A DNA stretch of 64,000 bases from the NCBI RefSeq assembly GCF_002920535.1, contig NZ_PQSS01000026.1:1-64000 (forward strand). The letters run 5' to 3'. Under the pieces are notes generated by a model that worked only from the letters and a program-made list of their open reading frames with translations, searched no databases and was not told the DNA's origin. Shown here in pieces: positions 43,372 through 51,528 of the stretch. Source of the DNA: Streptomyces sp. Ru71. GTDB lineage: Bacteria > Actinomycetota > Actinomycetes > Streptomycetales > Streptomycetaceae. Position 1 is the stretch's first letter. Each line of letters opens with the position of its first letter. The translations under genes were made by a program, and so were the position numbers.

Positions 43372-44319
43372 TCACCGCGCCTTGTTGTGGGCGGCCTCGA
43401 ACGCCGCCACGGGGTCGCCGTCGGCGTTCCAGGGCCGGCTGGTGACCCTGCCGCCGATGGCGTCGAACACCGGGGCGGTCTCCCTGGGCCCGCCGGCGGC
43501 GTTCAGGGCGTAGGCGAGCAGGTTGAGATCGGCGATGGCCGCCGCGTGGGAGAAGAAGGCCGGGCTGGGCCAGGTGACCAGCGCACGGTCCAGGAACTGC
43601 GAAACCCGGCTGCCGTTCCAGTGGTTGCGTGCCAGCAGTGCCTCCGCTCCGCCACGTGCCAGGGCCGAGTGGTACTGCATGATGTCCGCGGCGAGTTCCA
43701 CGGAGGCGCACGGGGCGTTCGCCGGCATCCGGGTGCGCAGGGTGCCGACGAACTCCAGGACCTGGCCGAGGGAGCCCGCCTCCTGCGGGCTGAGATAGGC
43801 CAGCATGCTCAGGTACGCCTCGCGGTTCCAGCGGTCCCGGGCCACGATCTCGTTCCAGACGGCGAAGACCTCGCGCTCGGCGTACCGCTCCAGCCGGGCG
43901 ATGCCCAGCATCACCACCCAGGGCGAGGGATCCGCCGGGTCGAGTTCGGCGGCCAGCAGACATGACTTCCAGGCCGCCGCCGCATCGCTCATGCGACCGG
44001 TGCCCCGGCCCCGTTCGAGTTCCGACCAGGCCTGGAGCAGCAGCGCGCGGGGGTTGCGCGGCTCCCGTCTCGCCCAGGCGGACGGCAGATGGGAGTCCGA
44101 GAGGAACTCGGCGAGGACGGACAGCCGGTGGGCCCGGCGGTCGGCGCTCAGGTCGTCCGGTTCGAGTACCTGGGCCATCTGGGCCACGCAGATCTCCGTC
44201 CCGCCGGCCATGCTCAGCCGGGTCGCCGACTGCAGACGCTTCAGCAGCTTGCCGAGGTCGGCGTCGTCGAGTTCCGGGGTGAGGCGCGGGGTGCGGCCGC
44301 GAGGCGAGAAGAAGGGCAT
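43372..44319 (-). CDS. Uncharacterised helical (TPR-like) protein
   Basis: 315 residues, apparently cytoplasmic and all-helical. Stretches such as PRALLLQAWSELERGRG, AAAAWKSCLLAAELDPADPSPWVVMLGIARLERY and WNEIVARDRWNREAYLSMLAYLSP have the spacing of tetratricopeptide-like helix pairs. It resembles a Streptomyces family known only as hypothetical; I do not recognise an activity. It is convergent with the toxin/immunity genes across a strong terminator, so it is not part of that unit. Confidence 0.75.
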   Translation of the reverse strand: MPFFSPRGRTPRLTPELDDADLGKLLKRLQSATRLSMAGGTEICVAQMAQVLEPDDLSADRRAHRLSVLAEFLSDSHLPSAWARREPRNPRALLLQAWSELERGRGTGRMSDAAAAWKSCLLAAELDPADPSPWVVMLGIARLERYAEREVFAVWNEIVARDRWNREAYLSMLAYLSPQEAGSLGQVLEFVGTLRTRMPANAPCASVELAADIMQYHSALARGGAEALLARNHWNGSRVSQFLDRALVTWPSPAFFSHAAAIADLNLLAYALNAAGGPRETAPVFDAIGGRVTSRPWNADGDPVAAFEAAHNKAR

Positions 44320-44386
44320 GTACGGATGCTATGGGGGGTGAAAGGTGTCACAAGGGACGCACCTGGATCGTTACCGGATGCTTGTG

Positions 44387-45751
44387 TCACGTACCCAACA
44401 GTGACTGCGGGGCGGTCTGCCCGGCGTCCGCCTCGTCGCCGCTGCTCAGCCGGGGCGTGGGGCGCCGCAAGCCCCGGGTGAGCCACAGCAGCCAGGCGCA
44501 GCCGACGGCCAGCCAGCACCCGCCGATGGTGAGCGCGGCCGTACTGAGCCGGGTGATGAGGTAGACGGTGACGCAGGCGCCGAGGGCGGGGACGACGACG
44601 TGTCCGAAGAGGCCGACGCGGGCGGTGGAGCGGTGGCGGAGGTAGTAGGTGATGACGCAGACGTTGACCACGGTGAAGCCGAGGAACGCGCCGAAGTTGA
44701 TGAACGACGTGGCGGTGGCGAGGGAGATGTCGAGGCCGAGCACGCACATCGCTCCGGTGATCAGGAGGCAGTACACCGGCGTCATGGTCCGCGGGTGGAG
44801 CGCGCCGAAGACCCGCTTCGGCAGCACTCCGTCCCGGCCCATGATGTACATCAGCCGGCTGGAGCTGAGCTGCACGGCGAGGCCCGAGGCGAATCCGCCG
44901 ACGATGCCGGCCAGGTTGGTCCAGTCGGCGAAGGTCTGTCCGCCGACCTCGACGGACATCGTGTAGGCGACGATCTCGGGGTCGTCGAACACCCCGCCGG
45001 GGTGGACGAGTTGCATGACGTAGGCCACCGCCGCGAAGAGCAGGCCGCCGATGGCGATGACGAGGACGACGGCGCGGGGGATGGTGCGTTCGGCGTCCCG
45101 CGTCTCCTCGGACAGCGTGGTCACCGCGTCGAAGCCGAGGTAGGAGTAGGCGGCGACGGCGGCCGCTGCCGACAGGCCGCCGAGACCGGTCGCGGGGTTC
45201 CACACGGGTGCCGTGTAGGAGGCGGGCGCGTGGTGGGCGAGGTGGACCAGGCAGTAGGCGACGAACAGCAGGACGAGGAAGACGGCCAGGGCGGTCAGCA
45301 GCTTGTTGACGCGGTCGGTGAGGGTGAGCCCGATGATGTTGACAAGCGTCGTCAGACCGGCGTTCAGCAGCATCCACACCCACACCGGCACGGCCGGGAA
45401 CTGCGCGTTCAGATACAGCGACTGCACCAGCCAGGCCACCATGGGCAGGAACAGGTAGTCGAGGAGTACGGCCCAGCCGACGAGGAAGCCGACCGGGGCG
45501 CCGATGAGTTCGCGGGCGTAGAAGTACGCCGAGCCGGAGACGGGGTAGTGCCGGGCCATCTTGGCGTAGCTCAGCGCGGTGAGGAACATCGCGCCCGTCG
45601 CCACGAGGAAGGCGGTCGGCGCGGTTCCGGCGCTGGCGGTGGCGATCACCCCGAAGATCACCATCACCAGACTCGGCGCCATGTACGCCAGGCCGAACGT
45701 CACGACCGAGGGCAGGGACAGCCGGCCCGACAGCTTGACCTGGTCGCTCAT
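44387..45751 (-). CDS. APC-family amino acid permease
   Basis: 454 residues, 12 predicted transmembrane segments. The start of the first helix has the APC signature LSLPSVVTFGLAYMAPSLVMVIFGVIATASAG. GSAYFYARELIGAPVGFLVGWAVLLDYLFLP, FLGFDAVTTLSEETRDAERTIPRAVV-like helix 6, and VFGALHPRTMTPVYCLL are further APC landmarks. It overlaps the nitrilase gene by four bases (ATGA), so the two are coupled. The neighbour suggests uptake of an amide-, nitrile- or amine-bearing compound that the nitrilase then hydrolyses. Confidence 0.92.
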   Translation of the reverse strand: MSDQVKLSGRLSLPSVVTFGLAYMAPSLVMVIFGVIATASAGTAPTAFLVATGAMFLTALSYAKMARHYPVSGSAYFYARELIGAPVGFLVGWAVLLDYLFLPMVAWLVQSLYLNAQFPAVPVWVWMLLNAGLTTLVNIIGLTLTDRVNKLLTALAVFLVLLFVAYCLVHLAHHAPASYTAPVWNPATGLGGLSAAAAVAAYSYLGFDAVTTLSEETRDAERTIPRAVVLVIAIGGLLFAAVAYVMQLVHPGGVFDDPEIVAYTMSVEVGGQTFADWTNLAGIVGGFASGLAVQLSSSRLMYIMGRDGVLPKRVFGALHPRTMTPVYCLLITGAMCVLGLDISLATATSFINFGAFLGFTVVNVCVITYYLRHRSTARVGLFGHVVVPALGACVTVYLITRLSTAALTIGGCWLAVGCAWLLWLTRGLRRPTPRLSSGDEADAGQTAPQSLLGT

Positions 45752-46650
45752 CGGGACGCGCTCCCCTCGGCGGGGCGCAGCGCGGCGGGGGTCTCCGGGG
45801 AGATCGCCGGGCGCCAGGTCGCGGGGTCGATACGGCCGCCGTACAGCGGCAGCTCCAGGGGGCTGTCGCCGGGCCGGAAGTGGTCCCAGGGCCAGGAGTC
45901 GCCGCTCGTGCCGTACTTCCGGGCGGCGGGGACGCGGTCGAAGTCGACGACGCTGAGCAGCGTGATCTCCTCCGCGCCCGGGGAGGACACCTGGATGTGT
46001 CCCTCGGGGTCGATCAGGAGGCTGCGGCCGTGGGCGGTGGGTGCGGCGGCGTTGACGCTGGCCACCCAGACCTGGTTGACGATGGCGTTCGCCTGGTTGA
46101 GGGGGATCTCCTGGGCGCGTCCGGCCGTCGGGGTCTGCACGATGTTGATCACGAGTTCGGCGCCCATCCAGGCCAGGTGCCGGGTCAGCTCGGGGTACCA
46201 GCTGTCGTAGCAGACGGACAGGCCGACGCGGCCGTGGCCGGGCATGTCGAAGACGACGAACTCGCGGCCGGGGCAGACCGGCTCGTAGGGCCGCCAGGTG
46301 AAGATCTTGCGGTAGCGCGCGACCAGGTCGCCGTTCGGGTCGTAGACGACGGCGGTGTTGTACACCGTGCCGTCCGCTGCCCGTTCCAGCACCGTGCCCG
46401 GCACCAGCCAGATGCCCAGCTCGCGGGCCAGTTCGCCGAGGGCCTTACCGCGCGGGCCGTCCAGCGGCTCGGCGTGCGCCGCGTGGATCTCCTCCTCGGT
46501 CAGGGACGGCACGTGCAGGGAGTAGAGGTGGGCCTCGGGATAGACGACGAGTTCGGCGCGGTCGGGTGACTTCATGCGCCACCGCAGGCCCTCGGCGAAC
46601 TGCTCGAAGGTCTCGGCGGGGGCCTGGACGAGGGCCAGGCGCAAGTTCAC
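45748..46650 (-). CDS. Carbon-nitrogen hydrolase (nitrilase superfamily)
   Basis: 300 residues, GTG start. The catalytic triad is visible: Glu in VVYPEAHL (about residue 39), Lys in ARYRKIFTW (about 114) and Cys in VGLSVCYDSWYPE (about 147). This is the aliphatic amidase/carbamoylase-like branch rather than a true nitrilase. It is coupled to the amino acid permease. Oddly, the start codon abuts a perfect 21-bp inverted repeat and has no Shine-Dalgarno sequence, so translation may be unusual or the true start slightly downstream. Confidence 0.88.
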   Translation of the reverse strand: MNLRLALVQAPAETFEQFAEGLRWRMKSPDRAELVVYPEAHLYSLHVPSLTEEEIHAAHAEPLDGPRGKALGELARELGIWLVPGTVLERAADGTVYNTAVVYDPNGDLVARYRKIFTWRPYEPVCPGREFVVFDMPGHGRVGLSVCYDSWYPELTRHLAWMGAELVINIVQTPTAGRAQEIPLNQANAIVNQVWVASVNAAAPTAHGRSLLIDPEGHIQVSSPGAEEITLLSVVDFDRVPAARKYGTSGDSWPWDHFRPGDSPLELPLYGGRIDPATWRPAISPETPAALRPAEGSASR

Positions 46651-46693
46651 GCGGACGGGCCCGGGCCTCGTGCGAGGCCCGGGCCCGTCCGCG
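46650..46693. terminator. Perfect 21-bp palindromic hairpin
   Basis: Arms of 21 bases (CGGACGGGCCCGGGCCTCG core) with a two-base TG centre. It is positioned downstream of rpmG as a terminator, but its last base is the first base of the nitrilase start codon. Confidence 0.8.
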
Positions 46694-46709
46694 CGTCCCG
46701 CGCGCTCGT

Positions 46710-46874
46710 TCAGCGCTCCTCGTGGAACAGGACGTGCTGCCCGGCGACCGGGTCGTACTTGCGCAGGACCAGCCGGTCGGGGTCGTTCTGCCGGTTCTTG
46801 CGCGTCACGTAGGTGACACCGGTCCCTGCGGTCGACTTCAGCCGGACGACGGGACGCACGGTGCTGCGTGCCAT
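46710..46874 (-). CDS. rpmG: 50S ribosomal protein L33, cysteine-free form
   Basis: 54 residues beginning MARSTVRPVVRLKSTAG and ending VAGQHVLFHEER, with the central TYVTRKNRQNDPDRLVLRKYDP typical of L33. AAAGGAG precedes the ATG by about seven bases. The zinc-binding cysteine pairs of the C+ type are absent. In actinobacteria such C- paralogues are often repressed by Zur and used under zinc starvation, usually beside other C- ribosomal genes. Here it stands alone and I could not see a Zur box, so it may simply be a constitutive paralogue. Confidence 0.93.
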   Translation of the reverse strand: MARSTVRPVVRLKSTAGTGVTYVTRKNRQNDPDRLVLRKYDPVAGQHVLFHEER

Positions 46875-46978
46875 GGGGCTCTCCTTTCCCGGACCGGCAC
46901 CACCGATCCTGGTCGGTGCATGTCAGTCACGTGGGCTGCAACAGCGCTCCACGGCCGGACATTCCCGGAGGGTCTCCT

Positions 46979-47536
46979 TCAGAACGACCACCGCGTGTGG
47001 GAGTACACCCCGTCGTCGCGCCCGAAGCCGTACGCCGTCGCCGGGACGACCGCGAACGCGGCCGCGTCGCCCTTGCGCAGGGCGTCGCCCAGGCCGTGGA
47101 AGGTGCCCTCGGGCGAGGTGATGTGCGGGCCGTACTTGGTCTCGTACGCCGAGATCACCCGCTCCAGCACGGCCGGATCGGCGACCCGTTCCGCGCTGCC
47201 CTCCACCACGAGGTCGAGCCCCGAGGTGAGGGAGTTGCCGCCGGTGGTGAGGGCGCAGCGGGCGTGGTGGGCGAGGTTCTTCGCCTTCTGCTCCCCGGGA
47301 CCCGTGGCGAAGTACAGCACGCCCTCGTGCCAGGCCGCGATCACGGGCGTGACATGCAGCCGGCCGTCGGGGCGCACCGTGGACACCCAGAAGATCTCGG
47401 CACTCTCCAGCAGTCGCTCCGCCTCGGCCCACTGCGTGGCCGTGACCTCCGCGGCGCCGGGGCGGGGATGGAGCGCGGAGCTGTAGCGGGCGTCCAGTTC
47501 GGTGACGGGCTGCCGGGCGGCTATGTGTTCCGGCAT
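46979..47536 (-). CDS. Pyridoxamine 5'-phosphate oxidase-family protein
   Basis: 185 residues from the ATG eight bases after AAGGAG. The split-barrel flavin-binding fold is recognisable from WVSTVRPDGRLHVTPVIAAWHEGVLYFATGPGEQKAKNLAHHARCALTTG and the C-terminal KGDAAAFAVVPATAYGFGRDDGVYSHTRWSF. These small proteins bind FMN or F420 and reduce varied substrates; a role in vitamin B6 synthesis is unlikely. It is divergent from the purine permease operon and may share its regulatory region. Confidence 0.88.
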   Translation of the reverse strand: MPEHIAARQPVTELDARYSSALHPRPGAAEVTATQWAEAERLLESAEIFWVSTVRPDGRLHVTPVIAAWHEGVLYFATGPGEQKAKNLAHHARCALTTGGNSLTSGLDLVVEGSAERVADPAVLERVISAYETKYGPHITSPEGTFHGLGDALRKGDAAAFAVVPATAYGFGRDDGVYSHTRWSF

Positions 47537-47619
47537 GGCGGATCTCCTTCCGTTCCTGCGCTGAAAGGGATGACCGGCCGGCCGCGCCGAAGTCATCGCC
47601 GTCGCTCCGCGTCGACCTA

Positions 47620-47648
47620 TTGACTCCCCCCACCACCCCTTCCATACT
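47620..47648 (+). promoter_or_regulatory. Purine operon promoter
   Basis: -35 TTGACT (47620-47625), 17-bp spacer, -10 CATACT (47643-47648). The predicted start near 47655 lies inside the adjoining palindromes. Confidence 0.6.
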
Positions 47649-47653
47649 GGCGG

Positions 47654-47681
47654 CCAAATCGATTTGGCCAAATCGATTTGG
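47654..47681. promoter_or_regulatory. Two abutting palindromic operators
   Basis: Two identical perfect 14-bp palindromes, CCAAATCGATTTGG, at 47654-47667 and 47668-47681, placed head to tail with no gap. The central CG and AT-rich arms are like LacI-family operators, and a LacI-family gene lies at the far end of the operon (51529-52533). Their position over the transcription start predicts repression. Confidence 0.75.
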
Positions 47682-47744
47682 CCGCCGTCCGGGCCATCGT
47701 GAGGCCGAACCATCGAGCGAGACGACCCCGAAACGGAGCCCCCC

Positions 47745-49184
47745 GTGTCGCTACGCACCGCTCCCCGCCCCGCCCCGGACCCCGACACCGCCGCGCAGGC
47801 CGACGACCGGCAGCGCCACCCCGTCGACGTCTACCGGCCCCTGCACCGGATGCTGCTGTTCGGCATCCAGCACGTGCTGGTCATGGCCGCCACCCCGATC
47901 TCCAGCGTCTTCCTGGTCAGCGCCACCCTGCACCTCACGCCCGCCCTGACCGCCAACCTGCTGTCCGCCGCCTTCGTCCTGTCCGGCCTCGGCTCCCTGG
48001 TGCAGTCCCTGGGACCGTGGGGCTTCGGGGCGCGGCTGCCGTTCGTCATGCTGCCCGGCGGCGCACCGCTCGTGCTGTTCCTCTCCATCGCCGACCAGCA
48101 CGGGCTGCGCACGGCGACCGGGGCGGTGATCATCACGGCCGTCTTCTACTTCGTCGTGCTGCCGGTGTTCTCCCGGCTGCTGAAGTTCTTCCCGACCCTG
48201 GTCATCGGCACGATGATCGTCATCGTCGGCGTCAACCTGGTGAAGGTCGGCGCCCTGCTGGTCACCGGACGCCCCGGCACCAGCGCCTTCGGCGAGCCGC
48301 GCGCCCTGCTGCTGGGCCTGGCCACGGTGGGCTTCACCGTCGTCGCCTACGCGCTGCTGCGCGGCACGCTGCGCCAACTCGCCGTCATGCTGGGCCTGCT
48401 GGCCGGCACCGCGCTCGCGGCCCTGCTCGGCCGGGTGCATCTGGGCGACGCGGGCGGCGGGCTGCTGCACGCACCCGAGCTGATGCCGTTCGGCAGCCCG
48501 CAGTTCAACCTCGTCGCCGCGCTGCCCCTGCTGGTCTACAGCGTGGCCTCGATGGCCGAGGCCACCGGTCAGACCGTGGTCAACAGCGAGGCCGTCGGCC
48601 TGGAGCCCGACGCCCGCCGCGACGCGCCGAGGACCATCCGCGGCGACGCGGTCATCTCGCTGGCGGGCGGGTTCTTCGGCCTGCCCCTGATGGTCACCAG
48701 CGGCGAGAACATCGGCATCGTCAAGCTCACCGGCGTCCGCAGCCGCTTCGTCACGGTCGCGGCGGGGCTGGTGCTGATCACCGTCGGCTTCCTCGCCCCC
48801 GTGGCCCGGCTCGTCAACGCGATCCCCGCGCCCGTCGTGGGCGGCACCGCCCTGGTCGTCTTCGGCGTCATCACCGTCCTCGGCATCCAGCTCCTCGGCC
48901 GCAGCGGCCTGGACGACCACACCGACAGCTTCATCGTCGCCGTGGCCCTGGCCGCCGGCCTGCTGCCGATCCTCGTCCCCGGCGTGTACGGCCAGCTCCC
49001 GCCCACCCCGCGCATCCTCCTGGAGAGCGGCGTCGCCGTCGGCGCGTTCACCGCAGCCCTGCTGCACGCGCTGTTCCACCGGGCGCCGTGGATCTCCCGC
49101 TCCCTCAAGGCGGCGACCGCCGAGCCCGCGCCCGCGGTGGCCGGCCCGGCGACTGACGCCCCCTCAGACCAACACCGCCCGTGA
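47745..49184 (+). CDS. NCS2-family uracil/xanthine (purine) permease
   Basis: 479 residues, GTG start after GGAG. About 14 transmembrane segments. NCS2 motifs: an N-terminal QHVLVMAATPISSVFLV with the family's Gln-His pair, then LPFVMLPGG and the conserved VNSEAVGLEPDARRDAPRTIRGDAVISLAGGFFG region, ending in ILVPGVYGQLP. Members carry uracil, xanthine, urate or guanine with protons. The following deaminase gene overlaps it by four bases, pointing to a purine base as the cargo. Two palindromes sit at its transcription start. Confidence 0.93.
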   Translation: MSLRTAPRPAPDPDTAAQADDRQRHPVDVYRPLHRMLLFGIQHVLVMAATPISSVFLVSATLHLTPALTANLLSAAFVLSGLGSLVQSLGPWGFGARLPFVMLPGGAPLVLFLSIADQHGLRTATGAVIITAVFYFVVLPVFSRLLKFFPTLVIGTMIVIVGVNLVKVGALLVTGRPGTSAFGEPRALLLGLATVGFTVVAYALLRGTLRQLAVMLGLLAGTALAALLGRVHLGDAGGGLLHAPELMPFGSPQFNLVAALPLLVYSVASMAEATGQTVVNSEAVGLEPDARRDAPRTIRGDAVISLAGGFFGLPLMVTSGENIGIVKLTGVRSRFVTVAAGLVLITVGFLAPVARLVNAIPAPVVGGTALVVFGVITVLGIQLLGRSGLDDHTDSFIVAVALAAGLLPILVPGVYGQLPPTPRILLESGVAVGAFTAALLHALFHRAPWISRSLKAATAEPAPAVAGPATDAPSDQHRP

Positions 49185-50602
49185 ATCCCCCGCACCTCTA
49201 CGACAAGGACGACATGCTCCCCCTGCTCAGCCCCGACCCCGGCCCGCTGCTGCTGGTCCCCGACGCCGTCTGGCTGCCCGACGGGCCGGCCGAGGACCAC
49301 GCCGTCGTCGTGACCGGCGCCGCCTTCACCGACGTCGGACCCGCCGCCCGTGTGCTCCGCGACCACCCCGGGCTCAGCCCCGTGCGGCTGCCCGGCTGCG
49401 CCCTGCTGCCCGGCTTCGTCGACGCCCACCACCACCTCACCCAGAGCTTCGGGTCCGCCCTGGCCTTCGGTGAGCCCTCGGAGATCTTCCGCCGGGTGTG
49501 GGTGCCGCTGGAAGGCGCGCTCGACGAGGAGTCCGCGTACGTGTCCGCGAAGCTCGCCGCGTGGGAGGCACTGCGCGGCGGCTTCACCACCGTCGCGGAC
49601 GCCGGCACCCGCGCGCCCATCGACGTGGAGGCCGTGGCGAGCGCCGCACGCGACGCGGGCCTGCGCTGCGTCCTGGGCGCGATCTGCAACGACGCGGACG
49701 ACAGCGGCGCGGACGACGTGCTCGCCCGGGCCGACAAGCACCTCGCCCGCTACGCGAGCGACCCGCTGGTGCACCCCTCGCTCGCCGTCTCCATCCCCGA
49801 GGCCGCCACCGAGCCCACCCTCACCGCTCTGGCCCGGCTCGCCGCCGAGGCCGGGGCGGTGCTCCAGATCCACGTCAACGAACACCTGGCCGCGGTGGAG
49901 CGCTCTCTCGTACGACACGGACTGCGCCCGCTGGAGCATCTGCACCGCCTGGGGGTGCTCGGGCCGCATCTGCTCGCCGCCCACGCCACCCTGCTGACGC
50001 CCCGTGAACTCGCCCTGCTGCGCGACACCGGCACCGCCGTCAGCTACAACCCCGTCGCCAGCGCCTGGAAGGGCAACGCGGTCGCGCCCGCGCTGCTCAT
50101 GGCCGAGGAGGGCATCCGCTTCGGCCTCGGCACCGACGGCACCCGCGGCGACGCCTTCCGGCTGCTCGACGCCGCCGAGACCGCCCAGCGCCTCACCCAC
50201 GGGCTGGCCAGCGGCGACTCCTCCTGCGGCGGCGGCTGGACCTGGCTCGACCACGGCACCCGGCTGGGCGCCGACGCGGTCGGCCTGGGCACGAAGGCCG
50301 GTGTCGCGGGCGTGCGCACGGGCGTGGTGTCCGCGGGCTCGGCAGCCGACTTCCTGCTCGTCGACCTCACCGTCCCGGAGCTCGCCGCCTCCCACGACCT
50401 GCCCTGGGAGCTGCTGCGCCGCGGCAACCGGGACCAGATCACCGGGGTGTTCACGGGCGGGCGGCTCCGGCTGTGGCACGGCCGGCCCCTGAACTGGGAC
50501 GGCCCGGCCCTGGTGGCACGAGCCCGCGAACTCGCCGCCGACGTCGTGGGGCGGGCCCCGATCGTGCGGGTGCACAAGCCCTCCACGGAGGCCGCGCGAT
50601 GA
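49181..50602 (+). CDS. Amidohydrolase, guanine/8-oxoguanine deaminase-like
   Basis: 473 residues, GTG start inside the stop of the permease gene (GTGA). It is an amidohydrolase TIM barrel with metal ligands in PGFVDAHHHLTQSFG (HxH), IHVNEHLAAVE, AAHATLLTP and FGLGTDGTRGDAF. The pattern is that of the 8-oxoguanine/guanine/S-adenosylhomocysteine deaminase group, which deaminates purine rings in the cytoplasm. Coupling to an NCS2 permease makes a purine derivative the likely substrate. The HVNEH segment is where the family usually has HxxE, and it is kept. Confidence 0.88.
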   Translation: MNPPHLYDKDDMLPLLSPDPGPLLLVPDAVWLPDGPAEDHAVVVTGAAFTDVGPAARVLRDHPGLSPVRLPGCALLPGFVDAHHHLTQSFGSALAFGEPSEIFRRVWVPLEGALDEESAYVSAKLAAWEALRGGFTTVADAGTRAPIDVEAVASAARDAGLRCVLGAICNDADDSGADDVLARADKHLARYASDPLVHPSLAVSIPEAATEPTLTALARLAAEAGAVLQIHVNEHLAAVERSLVRHGLRPLEHLHRLGVLGPHLLAAHATLLTPRELALLRDTGTAVSYNPVASAWKGNAVAPALLMAEEGIRFGLGTDGTRGDAFRLLDAAETAQRLTHGLASGDSSCGGGWTWLDHGTRLGADAVGLGTKAGVAGVRTGVVSAGSAADFLLVDLTVPELAASHDLPWELLRRGNRDQITGVFTGGRLRLWHGRPLNWDGPALVARARELAADVVGRAPIVRVHKPSTEAAR

Positions 50603-51309
50603 GCGGCGACGCCCTCGCCCTGCTGGCCGTGACCGTGGCCGTCGCCGCCTTCGTCCAGGGCGCCAGCGGCCTCGGCTACGCCCTGATCGTGGCGCCGGTG
50701 GCCGGGCTCGCCGACCCCGGGCTGCTGCCCGTCTTCCTGCTCGCGTCGATGATCCCGCTGAACCTGTACGTGGCCTGGCGGGAGCGGTCCAGTATCGATC
50801 TGCGGGGCGCCGGCTGGATCACCGGCGCCCGCCTCGCGGCCACGCCGGCCGGGCTGGTGCTGCTCGCCGCCGTCCCCGAACACGATCTCGGGCTCCTGGT
50901 GGGGGTAGCGACCGTGCTCGCGGCGCTGGTGAGCCTGGCCGCGCCGGCGTTCGCGCCGGGGCGTGCGGCGTACGTGGGGGCCGGTCTGGTCACCGGCATC
51001 ACCGAGACGGCCACCGGTGTGGGCGGTCCGCCGCTGGCGCTGGTGTACCAGCACCGGCCGCCGCCGGAGCTGCGGGCCACGGTCGCGGTGTGCTTCCTGC
51101 TGGGCGAGGCCGCGTCGCTGGTGCTGCTGTTCGCCACGGGGCGGGCGCATGTGGATCATCTGGGGGCCGCGTTGTGGATGCTGCCCGCGTTGGCCGCCGG
51201 CGCTGCGTTGAGCCGGCTGGTGCATCATCGGCTCGATGCGCGGCGGTTGCGGCTGGGGGTGCTGGTGTTCGCGCTGGTGTCTGGGCTGGTGCTCATTCTG
51301 GGGCTCTGA
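50599..51309 (+). CDS. TSUP-family (TauE/SafE) membrane transporter
   Basis: 236 residues, ATG overlapping the stop of the deaminase gene (ATGA). About eight transmembrane segments. TauE/SafE features: the FVQGASGLGYALIVAPVAGL opening, with its glycine-rich repeat mirrored by GLVTGITETATGVGGPPLALVYQHRPPPELRATVA. The family exports small organic acids, sulfonates or sulfite. As third gene of the purine operon it may export a degradation product; that is speculation. Confidence 0.88.
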   Translation: MSGDALALLAVTVAVAAFVQGASGLGYALIVAPVAGLADPGLLPVFLLASMIPLNLYVAWRERSSIDLRGAGWITGARLAATPAGLVLLAAVPEHDLGLLVGVATVLAALVSLAAPAFAPGRAAYVGAGLVTGITETATGVGGPPLALVYQHRPPPELRATVAVCFLLGEAASLVLLFATGRAHVDHLGAALWMLPALAAGAALSRLVHHRLDARRLRLGVLVFALVSGLVLILGL

Positions 51310-51313
51310 CATC

Positions 51314-51389
51314 CCGGGTGCGGCTCGTTGTGCCGGGTGCGGCTCGTTGTGCCGGGTGCGGCTCGTTGTGCCGGGTGCGGCTCTATTTG
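51314..51389. repeat. 19-bp tandem repeat
   Basis: Three perfect head-to-tail copies of CCGGGTGCGGCTCGTTGTG (51314-51370), then a fourth with four or so changes (51371-51389). Degenerate remnants run to about 51440. It lies between the convergent transporter and LacI genes. Confidence 0.9.
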
Positions 51390-51528
51390 CCGGGGCGGTC
51401 GCGTCTGCCGGGTGCGGTCGTCTTTCGGGTGCGGGGCGGTGGGGGGCTGGTCGCGCAGTTCCCCGCGCCCCTTTTGGTGGGCCGTCGTCCCCGGTGTCAG
51501 TGGGTCCTGGTGGAGGATGCTCTTCGGA

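Noticed and set aside
46875..46978. A Zur box upstream of rpmG
   Set aside because: No AT-rich palindrome resembling a Zur site is visible in this stretch.
51314..51440. CRISPR or phage attachment repeat
   Set aside because: Copies are head to tail without spacers, and there is no integrase or mobile gene nearby.
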